From positions 186,001 through 250,000 of the forward strand of contig JAAVHP010000004.1 of the NCBI GenBank assembly GCA_014799665.1: a stretch of 64,000 bases of DNA, read 5' to 3'. A program made the translations under genes and the position numbers. Below are positions 24,361-31,435 of this stretch, one piece after another. Under the pieces are notes generated by a model, which searched no databases, had not been told where the DNA came from, and saw only the letters and a list, made by a program, of their open reading frames with translations. The first letter of the stretch is position 1, and each line of letters begins with the position of its first letter. The DNA is from Clostridiales bacterium (lineage in GTDB: Bacteria; Bacillota; Clostridia; Christensenellales; Pumilibacteraceae).

Positions 24361-24870
24361 ATGATGTTAAACTCAATCGTATCCAGAATATCTGTTCGAG
24401 TATATGCTAAACAACCAATTGAGCAAGGAAGACTCGATTGCATATTACAATCAGCTTTACTCGCTCCTAGCGCAAAGAACTGTCAGCCGTGGCGGTTTGT
24501 TGTCGTGCAACAGGATAAGGCGTTAATCCAAAGCATAGCCGACCTAATGCAACATAGTAAGTTTGTGGGTAATGCCGACTGTCTTGTATGTGTTTTCCTG
24601 GATAAAGCTAACGGCTTTGATTACGTCAAGGACTGCCAGTCGATCGGCGCGTGTATAGAGAATATGCTACTCATGGCGACTTCGCTTGGGATTGGCTCAT
24701 GCTGGATAGGCGAGATACTCGACAAACAAGCCGATGTAAAAGAGCTGTTGCAAGTGGATGGCGAGCGATACGACCTAATGGCAATAATCTCGCTTGGCTA
24801 TCCGTTGCGTAATAGCAGTACAAGAGCTACGCGTAAGCCGCTGTCCGAGTGTGTGATCTCGTATAAGTAG
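24361..24870 (+). CDS. Nitroreductase-family protein
   Basis: 169 residues, a short FMN-dependent nitroreductase. Family motifs: ISVRVYAKQPIEQ (the R-S-x-R-x-Y/F start, about residues 9-20), LLAPSAKNCQPWRFVVV (FMN binding, about 33-49) and ATSLGIGSCWIGEI (about 105-118), then a closing ISLGYP. It reduces nitro-, quinone- or flavin-like substrates with NAD(P)H. Start taken at the ATG pair after GGGGAG; an upstream GTG lies inside the hairpin at 24323-24344. A terminator follows at 24894-24925. Confidence 0.88.
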   Translation: MMLNSIVSRISVRVYAKQPIEQGRLDCILQSALLAPSAKNCQPWRFVVVQQDKALIQSIADLMQHSKFVGNADCLVCVFLDKANGFDYVKDCQSIGACIENMLLMATSLGIGSCWIGEILDKQADVKELLQVDGERYDLMAIISLGYPLRNSSTRATRKPLSECVISYK

Positions 24871-24893
24871 TGGCTTGTGAACTTACAGTGCAA

Positions 24894-24925
24894 GACCGTC
24901 GCTTAATGCGGCGGTTCTTATTTTT
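24894..24925 (+). terminator. Terminator after the nitroreductase gene
   Basis: ACCGTCGC (24895-24902) pairs with GCGGCGGT (24908-24915) around TTAAT, followed by TCTTATTTTTT. Confidence 0.8.
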
Positions 24926-25001
24926 TGGAGTTTGTATATACTCATTGTAAGGCAATATTTAACAAAAGCGCATTTAATTTCTATATACTATTCGCAGGTA
25001 T

Positions 25002-25481
25002 ATGGAATATGATGTGGTAAACGGATTTAAAACAACGCTTAAAGAGCTGTTGACGGATAACGGATTTAACGCAACAAGTTTTAGTAGGGCAATAGGCGTT
25101 AATATGTTTGTTGTGCGGAAATGGTTGAATGAAGTTAAGGACGTTAAACTGAAATCGCTCATAAAGATCGCGGACTTTTTCGGTTGTTCATTGGAATACC
25201 TATGCGGAAAATCAGACGTATTGCTTACATATGAGCCACAACCGTTGCCGCCGTTCGACGAAAGAATAAAAACCGTACTGCACAGCTGTGGTAAAACTTC
25301 GTATAGACTGCTTACCGACACAGCGATCGCACCGTCGCAGTATCACGGTTGGCTGCACGGTACTATGCCGATGCTGACTACGCTTGAAACTATTGCGGAG
25401 TATTTGAACGGTACATTGGATTATTTGGTAGGCAGGCAAAGCTCGAAAGAGACTTTTATATTTTCAAGTTTGTATACATAA
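25002..25481 (+). CDS. XRE-type regulator with two HTH halves (unit 2)
   Basis: 159 residues made of two similar HTH domains. The first, about residues 8-70, has FSRAIGVNMFVVRKWLNEVKDVKLKSLIKIADFFGCSLEYLCGKSD; the second, about 85-150, has DTAIAPSQYHGWLHGTMPML and LETIAEYLNGTLDYLVGRQ. Each ends in the same '(A)(D/E)(F/Y)(F/L)xG(S/T)L(E/D)YL' pattern, an internal duplication. It sits 15 bases before the unit 2 sigma gene and probably regulates it; unit 1 has no such gene. Confidence 0.82.
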   Translation: MEYDVVNGFKTTLKELLTDNGFNATSFSRAIGVNMFVVRKWLNEVKDVKLKSLIKIADFFGCSLEYLCGKSDVLLTYEPQPLPPFDERIKTVLHSCGKTSYRLLTDTAIAPSQYHGWLHGTMPMLTTLETIAEYLNGTLDYLVGRQSSKETFIFSSLYT

Positions 25482-25496
25482 ATAGAGGAGAAAAAA

Positions 25497-26021
25497 ATGA
25501 CAAAAGAAAGATTTAACAGTTTACTTGGGGATTTGAAGAGCGGAAATAAATCTGCGTTCGATGATATATACAACGAGTATTACGGAAAAATGCGGTTTGT
25601 GGCTGAACGAATTCTACATAACGACGCGGACGTTAACGACGCATTGCAAACCGCGTTTCCTAATCTGATCAAGTACTTAAATGCGGACAAATACGGCGAA
25701 GTAAAATACCCGGGCGGCTTTATGCACAGTCTTATTCGAAACGTAGCGTTGAACATAATCAAGTCGCGAAAAAGCAATATATCCATCGAAGATAACGAGG
25801 ATATAATAGACGCTAAATACGACGAGAGCGCCGCGGTGGGCGTTTTGGATATATCGTCGGTTATTGCGGGGCTGCCGGATAAAGACAGGGAAATAGCCAT
25901 ACGCATTTTTATGTTTGATATACCTGTAAATGAAGTGGCTGCGGAATTGGATATGTCGGTTAGCGCCGTTAAGTGGCACAAAAAGCAAATACGAAAAATT
26001 ATTTCCGAAAAAATTAAATAA
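25497..26021 (+). CDS. ECF-type RNA polymerase sigma factor (unit 2)
   Basis: 174 residues. Region 2 is about residues 10-85 (FDDIYNEYYGKMRFVAERIL, DVNDALQTAFPNLIKYL), and region 4 is about 118-172 (AGLPDKDREIAIRIFMFDIPVNEVAAELDMSVSAVKWHKKQIRKII). GAGGAG ribosome binding site. It lies in an operon with the two-HTH regulator upstream and the C39-like and membrane proteins downstream. Sequence differs greatly from the unit 1 sigma factor, but the gene order is the same. Confidence 0.88.
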   Translation: MTKERFNSLLGDLKSGNKSAFDDIYNEYYGKMRFVAERILHNDADVNDALQTAFPNLIKYLNADKYGEVKYPGGFMHSLIRNVALNIIKSRKSNISIEDNEDIIDAKYDESAAVGVLDISSVIAGLPDKDREIAIRIFMFDIPVNEVAAELDMSVSAVKWHKKQIRKIISEKIK

Positions 26022-26086
26022 TCGTTGTCTTTTTCGGTTTTTGAATTGTCTAAATATGTAGAGGGCAAAAAGGAGAAACAAATCTT

Positions 26087-26941
26087 ATGAAAAAGGCAAT
26101 ATCGTTTGTTCTTAGCGCTATGTGCGCGGTTATAGGGTGTTTGGTGTTTTGCTTTGCGCCTGTTGCTGCGGCTAAGGCCGAGGGGGCGTATTGCGGTGAA
26201 ACGCGGTACGGATCATCGGAATTTCGGGGCGGACGCTATCAGGGCGTTGAGTCGCGCACTGTGGAATATTCTTATTACACGAAAGATCGATACGTTAATC
26301 AGTATTCGGTGTCTAACTTTGTTGTGAGCGGCAAGGTAAACGCATGTGCGGTAAGCGCAGGCGGGAATATTTGTACATATTACGATAGACTTTATTCGGA
26401 GCTTATTCCCAACTATCAGCCCTATTATTTTTGGGGAGTTTTTAATTACGGGAGCCAAAACGACGGCGTAAATACTATGTTTAACGAACTGTATTCGCGT
26501 ATGGGTTCGGACGACAGCGGAACAACTGTTTCGGGTTTTAAGTCCGGTATGACGTCTTATGTAAACAGCAAAGAGTTGTCTATATCGTTTGAACAAGCAA
26601 CGGGTAGCTATTACAATACCGATTTGGACAAAATCAAATCGGTGATAAAGCAGGAAAAGATTGCGGTTATATTTATGTCGAATTATACGGTGACAGATGA
26701 AAATGCCATTAATCTTTATGACAGCTATTCGAAGATATCCTACAACAAATTTAACGGCAATCACGTTATGGTCGTTTACGGGTACTACGATATTTTCTAT
26801 TATGCCGGCAGCGGTAGCCTAGTCGGCAGAGATACTTTTCTTTATGTCAGCACCGGGGATAAAAATGTTTTGGAGCATGGCCTGGTAAATATTTGTTCAT
26901 ACACGCAAGTTATGGATATGTATATGGTTAGTATTTATTAA
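26087..26941 (+). CDS. Exported C39-like (papain-fold) protein, unit 2
   Basis: 284 residues with a signal peptide (hydrophobic about residues 5-30, ending AKAEG). It is related to the unit 1 protein: VNACAVSAGGNICTYYDRLYSELIPNY aligns with its NGCGPVAGAITIGFYD...NLIPNW, and GNHVMVVYGYYDIFYY aligns with GNHIMVAFGYY. The Cys and His of a papain-type dyad are kept, but the usual Gln before the Cys and the Gly-Pro after it are not, so activity is uncertain. It may be a sensor or scaffold version. AAGGAG ribosome binding site; an ATATGTAGAGG block upstream (26054-26064) is shared with unit 1. Confidence 0.7.
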   Translation: MKKAISFVLSAMCAVIGCLVFCFAPVAAAKAEGAYCGETRYGSSEFRGGRYQGVESRTVEYSYYTKDRYVNQYSVSNFVVSGKVNACAVSAGGNICTYYDRLYSELIPNYQPYYFWGVFNYGSQNDGVNTMFNELYSRMGSDDSGTTVSGFKSGMTSYVNSKELSISFEQATGSYYNTDLDKIKSVIKQEKIAVIFMSNYTVTDENAINLYDSYSKISYNKFNGNHVMVVYGYYDIFYYAGSGSLVGRDTFLYVSTGDKNVLEHGLVNICSYTQVMDMYMVSIY

Positions 26942-26955
26942 AAAGGAGCGTATTC

Positions 26956-27711
26956 GTGTTAGGCGATAGAAAAATAAAAAAACAATTGGATAAAGAACTA
27001 AAACCGACAATTTCGGCTGAACGATTTTGTTCCGAAATAGGGCTGTCATTCGTAACGCAAGATACGCCTAAACAACACAGCGGAAAGAATTTGTTGGCAA
27101 AAGTTTTTTTACCTATCGCTTCGGTTGCCGCGGTTTGTCTTTGCATAGTTTTGCCGCTCACTTTGGGAAAAGAAGATGAACCGGACGATCAGCTGAAATA
27201 CGGCGAAAGCGACGCCGTATATGTGATAACGGAAATCGAAAGCATATATTCCGATGAAAATATTTTGATATTTAATCAGTCTTATGTGCAGATGGTCGGA
27301 GCGTCATATTTAATTAACCCCATCGACAGCGATACTAAACTGGGTTATAGGATATCGGAAGTTCTTTATGCCGAAGCTGTTGACGGCGTACCGAGCTTTG
27401 CCGTAACGTTTGACTTTTTGGTGCGGTGCTATGAGGGTTATACGATAAACAGCACAGATTTATATTCCAATGCAGATAAGGTATTTACACAAAACGGTAT
27501 AAGCTTCAATTATTGTATTATCGGCGGCAATCAAAATCCCAATGCCTATATTTGTTTTAAGTACGGAACCTATGATTATTTTATACAATTGAGCAGTTAT
27601 GGTCCATTTACGGAAATTAACGATGATAGCGTTCAATTATTTATTAGAAAAGCGTTTATGGAGGAGACACAAAAAAATGAGGCCGTTAGCGGGCGAAAGG
27701 TTGATTCATGA
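26956..27711 (+). CDS. Single-pass membrane protein, candidate anti-sigma or sensor (unit 2)
   Basis: 251 residues from a GTG start with AAGGAG seven bases upstream. A charged cytoplasmic N-terminus (about 1-50), one membrane helix (about 51-73, FLPIASVAAVCLCIVLPLTL) and an extracellular domain. Same architecture and gene position as 17370-18071 in unit 1. A sigma-restraining or signal-sensing role is an inference from operon position; no known anti-sigma motif is visible. The next small gene begins inside its 3' end. Confidence 0.65.
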   Translation: MLGDRKIKKQLDKELKPTISAERFCSEIGLSFVTQDTPKQHSGKNLLAKVFLPIASVAAVCLCIVLPLTLGKEDEPDDQLKYGESDAVYVITEIESIYSDENILIFNQSYVQMVGASYLINPIDSDTKLGYRISEVLYAEAVDGVPSFAVTFDFLVRCYEGYTINSTDLYSNADKVFTQNGISFNYCIIGGNQNPNAYICFKYGTYDYFIQLSSYGPFTEINDDSVQLFIRKAFMEETQKNEAVSGRKVDS

Positions 27712-27994
27712 GAACTTATTGTTCTTGTATTTTTCGGATATGAAAGACGCAGCTCTTACCGAAAAAATGCGTACCAAGATTAAGGAATTTATAGATGTTT
27801 GTAAGGCCAATGATAAAATGGACGGAACACGAACGGTGGATACGGCTATCGAGCTGTATTCGAGGGGATTGGGAGTATCGCTACAAGATATTAGAAAAAA
27901 AACTAATATGAGCGACGCTTCATTATATAGGTTCAGAATTAAAATGGCGGATAAATTAAAAGCGTATTTAATGGAAAACTCTACTCCCGTATAG
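27677..27994 (+). CDS. Small HTH-like protein next to the recombinase
   Basis: 105 residues from the ATG at 27677 (GGAGGAG upstream), overlapping the end of the previous gene by 35 bases. Residues about 62-98 (YSRGLGVSLQDIRKKTNMSDASLYRFRIKMADKLKAYL) look like a helix-turn-helix. Not recognised further. It ends about 50 bases from the convergent recombinase gene. A DNA-binding accessory to the recombinase (directionality factor) or a second regulator of the unit are possible roles, unproven. Confidence 0.55.
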   Translation: MRPLAGERLIHENLLFLYFSDMKDAALTEKMRTKIKEFIDVCKANDKMDGTRTVDTAIELYSRGLGVSLQDIRKKTNMSDASLYRFRIKMADKLKAYLMENSTPV

Positions 27995-28045
27995 GAATGT
28001 ATTGCTTATAATACGACGGCATTGCGTTGTTTTTCGAGTAAATAC

Positions 28046-28933
28046 TTATAGCTTATTCCTGTAATTGAATTTATTTAGAACTTGCTTTTTGCGTTGGGTT
28101 GTGACTTCCGTGTAGATTTGCGTTGTCGCCACGCTCGCATGCCCGAGTATTTCTTGTACCGAACGGAGATCGGCGCCGTTGGCGAGCAGGTTAGTGGCAA
28201 ACGTATGTCGCAAATAGTGCGGGGTTGAATGCGTGGTAATTTTTGCTTTCATTAAGTATTTTTTGTAAATGTACTCTATCCCGTGTATGCTTAGCGGATT
28301 GCCGTACCGGTTTATGAATAGTTGTAAATTGTTTGATTGTTTGCGGTCCTTCACGAGCGTGGTAATGCGGCCCCACGTGATTGGCGAGGAGATATATATT
28401 AGGCGCTGTTTTCGGCCTTTTCCGTGAATTAGCAAAGTGCGCTCCGAAATTATTATATCGTTCAAAGTTATAGCCGCCGCTTCGCCTATGCGTATGCCCG
28501 TGCTTATAAGTAGGTCTACCAAAGCCGCGTCGCGTACGTACTCGAACTTGGCGAAATCGGTTAGCCCGGCTATGTCAACGTTATCGAAATATGTTAAGAT
28601 CTTAGCTACGTCTTTAATTGCAAGCGTTTTGGGCAGCTTGCGTTCTTGCTTGAAACGAAATTTGAGTTTGGCAAAAGGCGAGCGGTCGATTTTTTCGGTA
28701 TCTATCAGATATGCGTAGAAACTTTTGAGCGTAATAATTTTGCGGCGCACGGAAGTGTCTTTAAGTTTTAGTTGGGAACTTAAGTAAGATACGAAGGAAC
28801 AAATATCCGGGTGCAATACGTCTTGTTCGTAATCGAAGAATTGACGTAAGTCGCCGGTATATGCGTATAACGTTTTATCCGACAGGTTTTTTGTGGCTTG
28901 CAGGTAGTTGATAAATTTAGACAAATAGTCCAT
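28046..28933 (-). CDS. Tyrosine-type site-specific recombinase (XerC/D-like)
   Basis: 295 residues, full length. The N-terminal SAM-like core-binding domain is about 1-95 (KFINYLQATKNLSDKTLYAYTGDLRQF). The catalytic domain has every expected residue: STGIRIGEAAAI (Arg, about 139-150), HGKGRKQR (Lys), PHYLRHTFATNLL (HxxR, about 237-249), LGHASVATTQIY (His and nucleophile Tyr, about 263-274). GGAGG ribosome binding site. It lies between unit 2 and its structured RNA, facing away from island 2. It is the best candidate to act on the inverted repeats at 18537/21567 and 29304/32731, though it could be a chromosome-dimer-type Xer or a relic of integration. Confidence 0.93.
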   Translation of the reverse strand: MDYLSKFINYLQATKNLSDKTLYAYTGDLRQFFDYEQDVLHPDICSFVSYLSSQLKLKDTSVRRKIITLKSFYAYLIDTEKIDRSPFAKLKFRFKQERKLPKTLAIKDVAKILTYFDNVDIAGLTDFAKFEYVRDAALVDLLISTGIRIGEAAAITLNDIIISERTLLIHGKGRKQRLIYISSPITWGRITTLVKDRKQSNNLQLFINRYGNPLSIHGIEYIYKKYLMKAKITTHSTPHYLRHTFATNLLANGADLRSVQEILGHASVATTQIYTEVTTQRKKQVLNKFNYRNKL

Positions 28934-29009
28934 AATTCCTCCAAAGTTAGTTTCTCTATTTCAAAGTATATCATTTTATTGAAAAATATTAAAAATATTT
29001 TTAATGAAA
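28934..29009 (-). other. Upstream region of the recombinase gene
   Basis: AT-rich 76 bases with the recombinase ribosome binding site; no clear consensus promoter on the minus strand. It abuts the ECF-like promoter reading the other way. Confidence 0.4.
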
Positions 29010-29038
29010 GGAAAAAAATTCGACATTTTTCGTGTAGA
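29010..29038 (+). promoter_or_regulatory. ECF-like promoter of the unit 2 structured RNA
   Basis: GGAAAAAAA (29010-29018) and TTCGTGTAGA (29029-29038), 19 bases apart start to start as at 18090/18109. Nearly the same sequence over 29 bases at both loci, within otherwise diverged surroundings, points to selection on this site. Confidence 0.6.
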
Positions 29039-29044
29039 TATAAA

Positions 29045-29186
29045 TAGGGTCGTTATACTTGTTTTTTGTATCGTGTAATGACCTGGTTAATTTGGTGCAC
29101 GAATGAGCGCCGACGTTAATAAGGAAGGAATAGAATGATTTTTGAAGAGGCAGGGTCGGCGCTCGTTTGTGTTATTTTTGATTTTT
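29045..29186 (+). ncRNA. Conserved structured RNA element, unit 2 copy
   Basis: Hairpin 1: GGTCGTTATAC (29048-29058) with GTGTAATGACC (29073-29083), 11 pairs. Hairpin 2: CACGAATGAGCGCCGAC (29098-29114) with GTCGGCGCTCGTTTGTG (29155-29171), 17 continuous pairs including two wobbles, then a T-rich tail (29172-29186). Hairpin 1 starts almost at the predicted RNA start. The unit 1 copy (18125-18269) keeps both hairpins with changed bases. It is either a sigma-controlled small RNA or an attenuating leader for the island. Confidence 0.7.
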
Positions 29187-29303
29187 AATGGATAAGTCTT
29201 CGCGCCGGTGTTTGCCGCTTGCGTTAGAAAATCTGTTCACATCTAAGCAAAAATCACACCCTACCTGGTGATGTAATTTATGCATCAGCCGAAGTGGAAA
29301 ACA
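29187..29303 (+). other. Gap between structured RNA and island 2
   Basis: 117 bases without a gene; a small TGATG/CATCA hairpin (about 29270-29288) is the only structure seen. No consensus promoter. Confidence 0.4.
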
Positions 29304-29331
29304 TCTTACAATAACTAAGGATTATTTGGAG
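29304..29331 (+). repeat. Island 2 left inverted repeat (28 bp)
   Basis: Exact reverse complement of 32731-32758. Arm CTTACAATAA, centre CTAAGGA, arm TTATTTGGAG. It carries the GGAG ribosome binding site of the first SIR2 gene. Its arms match the island 1 repeats while the 7-bp centre differs. Confidence 0.85.
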
Positions 29332-29335
29332 ATTT

Positions 29336-30718
29336 ATGGATTATCCATTTATTGATCAACTACAAGAACAGCTACTTTTGGATTCGTTTTCTATTTTTTG
29401 CGGGGCGGGCGCAACAGCGGATTTAACCAGACGGAAATGGGAAGACATTTTTCATGAAAAGACAAAACAATTCTATGATGCAAAGTTATCAAATGACATT
29501 TATTTGCTTTCTGATTTTGAAAAGAATTATTATAACGCCGATAATTTTTACAAAGACATAAAAAGAAAGTTGTCTGTTACAAAAGGTTTATCTAAGCATA
29601 TTGAAGCTATTATCAAACTTAATTTAAATCAAATATGGACAACTAATTTCGACGTAATTATTGAAGATGCAATATATAAAAATTACGGAGTTCAGCCAAC
29701 TGTCTTGTCTACTTCAAGGGACTTATTAACTAAAAACTTGAATTCGGAACATATAGTTTATAAACTGAACGGCACCATTAATGACGAGAATTCCATGGTG
29801 CTGACCAAAACAGATTTTTTTGAGTATTTTAAAAAGCAACGATTATTTTTTGAATTACTTAAAAGACAACTCGTCTTAGACAGCTTTTTATTTATAGGAT
29901 ATAGTTTTCAGGATGATTTAGTACTTAATGCTTTACGAGAAATAAAGGAAGTATTCCCTGAAAACGGAAAAATACATTATCGATTTACTATTCGGGAAGC
30001 TGTTAAAACAACTTCCGAACATGCAGCGCTTAAAGAAGAGTTTACGAAATATGAGCAACAATATTTCATGGATAAATATAATATTCAATCCATAGTATTA
30101 GATAATTTTTCAAATATAGACGACTATTTAAATGAACTATATCGTAGATTTTGTAATCACAATATACTATTTTGTGGTTCGTTTCGTAGCATAGAAAACG
30201 ATTTGCGGATACACATTGAACAAATAATAGATGAAGTTATACGTGAGTTATATAACAACAAGTTTAATATATACTCCGGTAATGGGCGGGGACTCGGAGA
30301 AATTATTGTAGCCAGAACAAGGCTGCATGCGAGAATGCCATATAATAGATTTGTTAATCGTCCGCTAATTTTTACAGGAGATAGCAATAAAATTAAACAG
30401 GAAAAAAACGAACAAATCGAAAAAGATTGTAATACTATGTTAATATTTTGTGGTCAAGATGAAAAATTAGGAAACAGTAGAAATGTTATTAATCAATTTA
30501 AAAAATTTATATCCAACAATAATAGTGGAAAATTAGTAATACCTGTTCCATCCACAGGATATGCCGCAAAAGAAATCTTTAATTCTGATATATATAGGGA
30601 TACATATACTTATAAAACGATGTCTTCCGAATTAAATTTACTCAATTCAATGAGTAATCCAAAAGAAATTGCTAGCTTAATTGTAAATTTAATTCTGCGA
30701 TATCGGAAAGAGCCTTAA
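29336..30718 (+). CDS. SIR2-STALD protein, ThsA-like (Thoeris effector), variant 1
   Basis: 460 residues. The SIR2-like domain is about 1-275: FSIFCGAGATADLTRRKWEDIF, then QIWTTNFDVIIEDA, then LVLDSFLFIGYSFQDDLVLNAL. A STALD/SLOG-type sensor domain follows, about 280-455: NILFCGSFRSI, YSGNGRGLGEIIVA, NTMLIFCGQDEKLGN and VIPVPSTGYAAKEIF. In Thoeris, ThsA degrades NAD when its STALD domain binds the signal made by the TIR protein. Oddity: the SIR2 position usually read as a catalytic His in '(K)(L/I)HG' is YKLNG here. No TIR gene is on its strand; the TIR gene lies convergently beyond it. Confidence 0.85.
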   Translation: MDYPFIDQLQEQLLLDSFSIFCGAGATADLTRRKWEDIFHEKTKQFYDAKLSNDIYLLSDFEKNYYNADNFYKDIKRKLSVTKGLSKHIEAIIKLNLNQIWTTNFDVIIEDAIYKNYGVQPTVLSTSRDLLTKNLNSEHIVYKLNGTINDENSMVLTKTDFFEYFKKQRLFFELLKRQLVLDSFLFIGYSFQDDLVLNALREIKEVFPENGKIHYRFTIREAVKTTSEHAALKEEFTKYEQQYFMDKYNIQSIVLDNFSNIDDYLNELYRRFCNHNILFCGSFRSIENDLRIHIEQIIDEVIRELYNNKFNIYSGNGRGLGEIIVARTRLHARMPYNRFVNRPLIFTGDSNKIKQEKNEQIEKDCNTMLIFCGQDEKLGNSRNVINQFKKFISNNNSGKLVIPVPSTGYAAKEIFNSDIYRDTYTYKTMSSELNLLNSMSNPKEIASLIVNLILRYRKEP

Positions 30719-31435
30719 ACACTCAATAACGATGATGTTTTCCATTATTTGGAGCTCACGTTTCTCATCAAAGATAGAATTCATATAGCAATTACTGTAG
30801 AATAAGAAATTCATAGTTTTTTTATAAAAATACTCACATGTATTACGAAAAGTAAGTGTTTTAAATATATTAAATAATACACCTATACGCATAAATATAT
30901 TTTTCTTATCTATGTTATCATAGTCGCGTAGCAAGTCGAAAACTAGTGTTTCAGGATCAGCAGCTGCTAAATATTCATGTATAGTTTTTATTGGCGAATG
31001 CTGGAGTTTGTCTTCTGTTATTTTTGCGACAATATGTAGAGATAAACCTAGGAAATCGTTTTCTGATTTTATTTCTTTATAAACAAGTGTTTTACATAGG
31101 ATAAATCTATCATCTATTTTTTGTGGTGCATTCCCAATAAATACAGGAAAAATATGTAACTCTTTACGTTTATATCGTTCAACCAGTATATCATATTCTT
31201 CAAGACAAATATTGCCGTTTTTAAAATTATCCGAATAAAACACTACGGCATAATCAATAACGTCGTTTTTTACTCCTTGTTCAATATTCGCAAAGTATCG
31301 GTTATCTCCCAGAAAAATATTTCGTCTATCATACCAAGTTTCAATACCGAAATTGCCGATATATTGATTAAAATTATTAATAAGTGGAAATCTATCCAAT
31401 ACAGCAAAACACAAAAACAACATAATGAGCCTCAA
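30689..31435 (-). CDS. TIR-domain protein, ThsB-like (Thoeris sensor)
   Basis: 248 residues. The TIR domain is about residues 1-140: opening strand MLFLCFAVLDRFPLINNFN, then FGIETWYDRRNIFLGDNRYFANIEQGV (the BB-loop WYDR...GD pattern), then DYAVVFYSDNFKNGNICLEEYDILVER, in which the second Glu of CLEE is at the expected NADase glutamate position. A helical tail of about 100 residues has no clear match. In Thoeris the TIR protein senses infection and makes a cyclic ADP-ribose-type signal. Its start overlaps the stop of the second ThsA-like gene (ATGA), so those two are co-translated. Confidence 0.85.
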   Translation of the reverse strand: MRLIMLFLCFAVLDRFPLINNFNQYIGNFGIETWYDRRNIFLGDNRYFANIEQGVKNDVIDYAVVFYSDNFKNGNICLEEYDILVERYKRKELHIFPVFIGNAPQKIDDRFILCKTLVYKEIKSENDFLGLSLHIVAKITEDKLQHSPIKTIHEYLAAADPETLVFDLLRDYDNIDKKNIFMRIGVLFNIFKTLTFRNTCEYFYKKTMNFLFYSNCYMNSIFDEKRELQIMENIIVIECLRLFPISQN

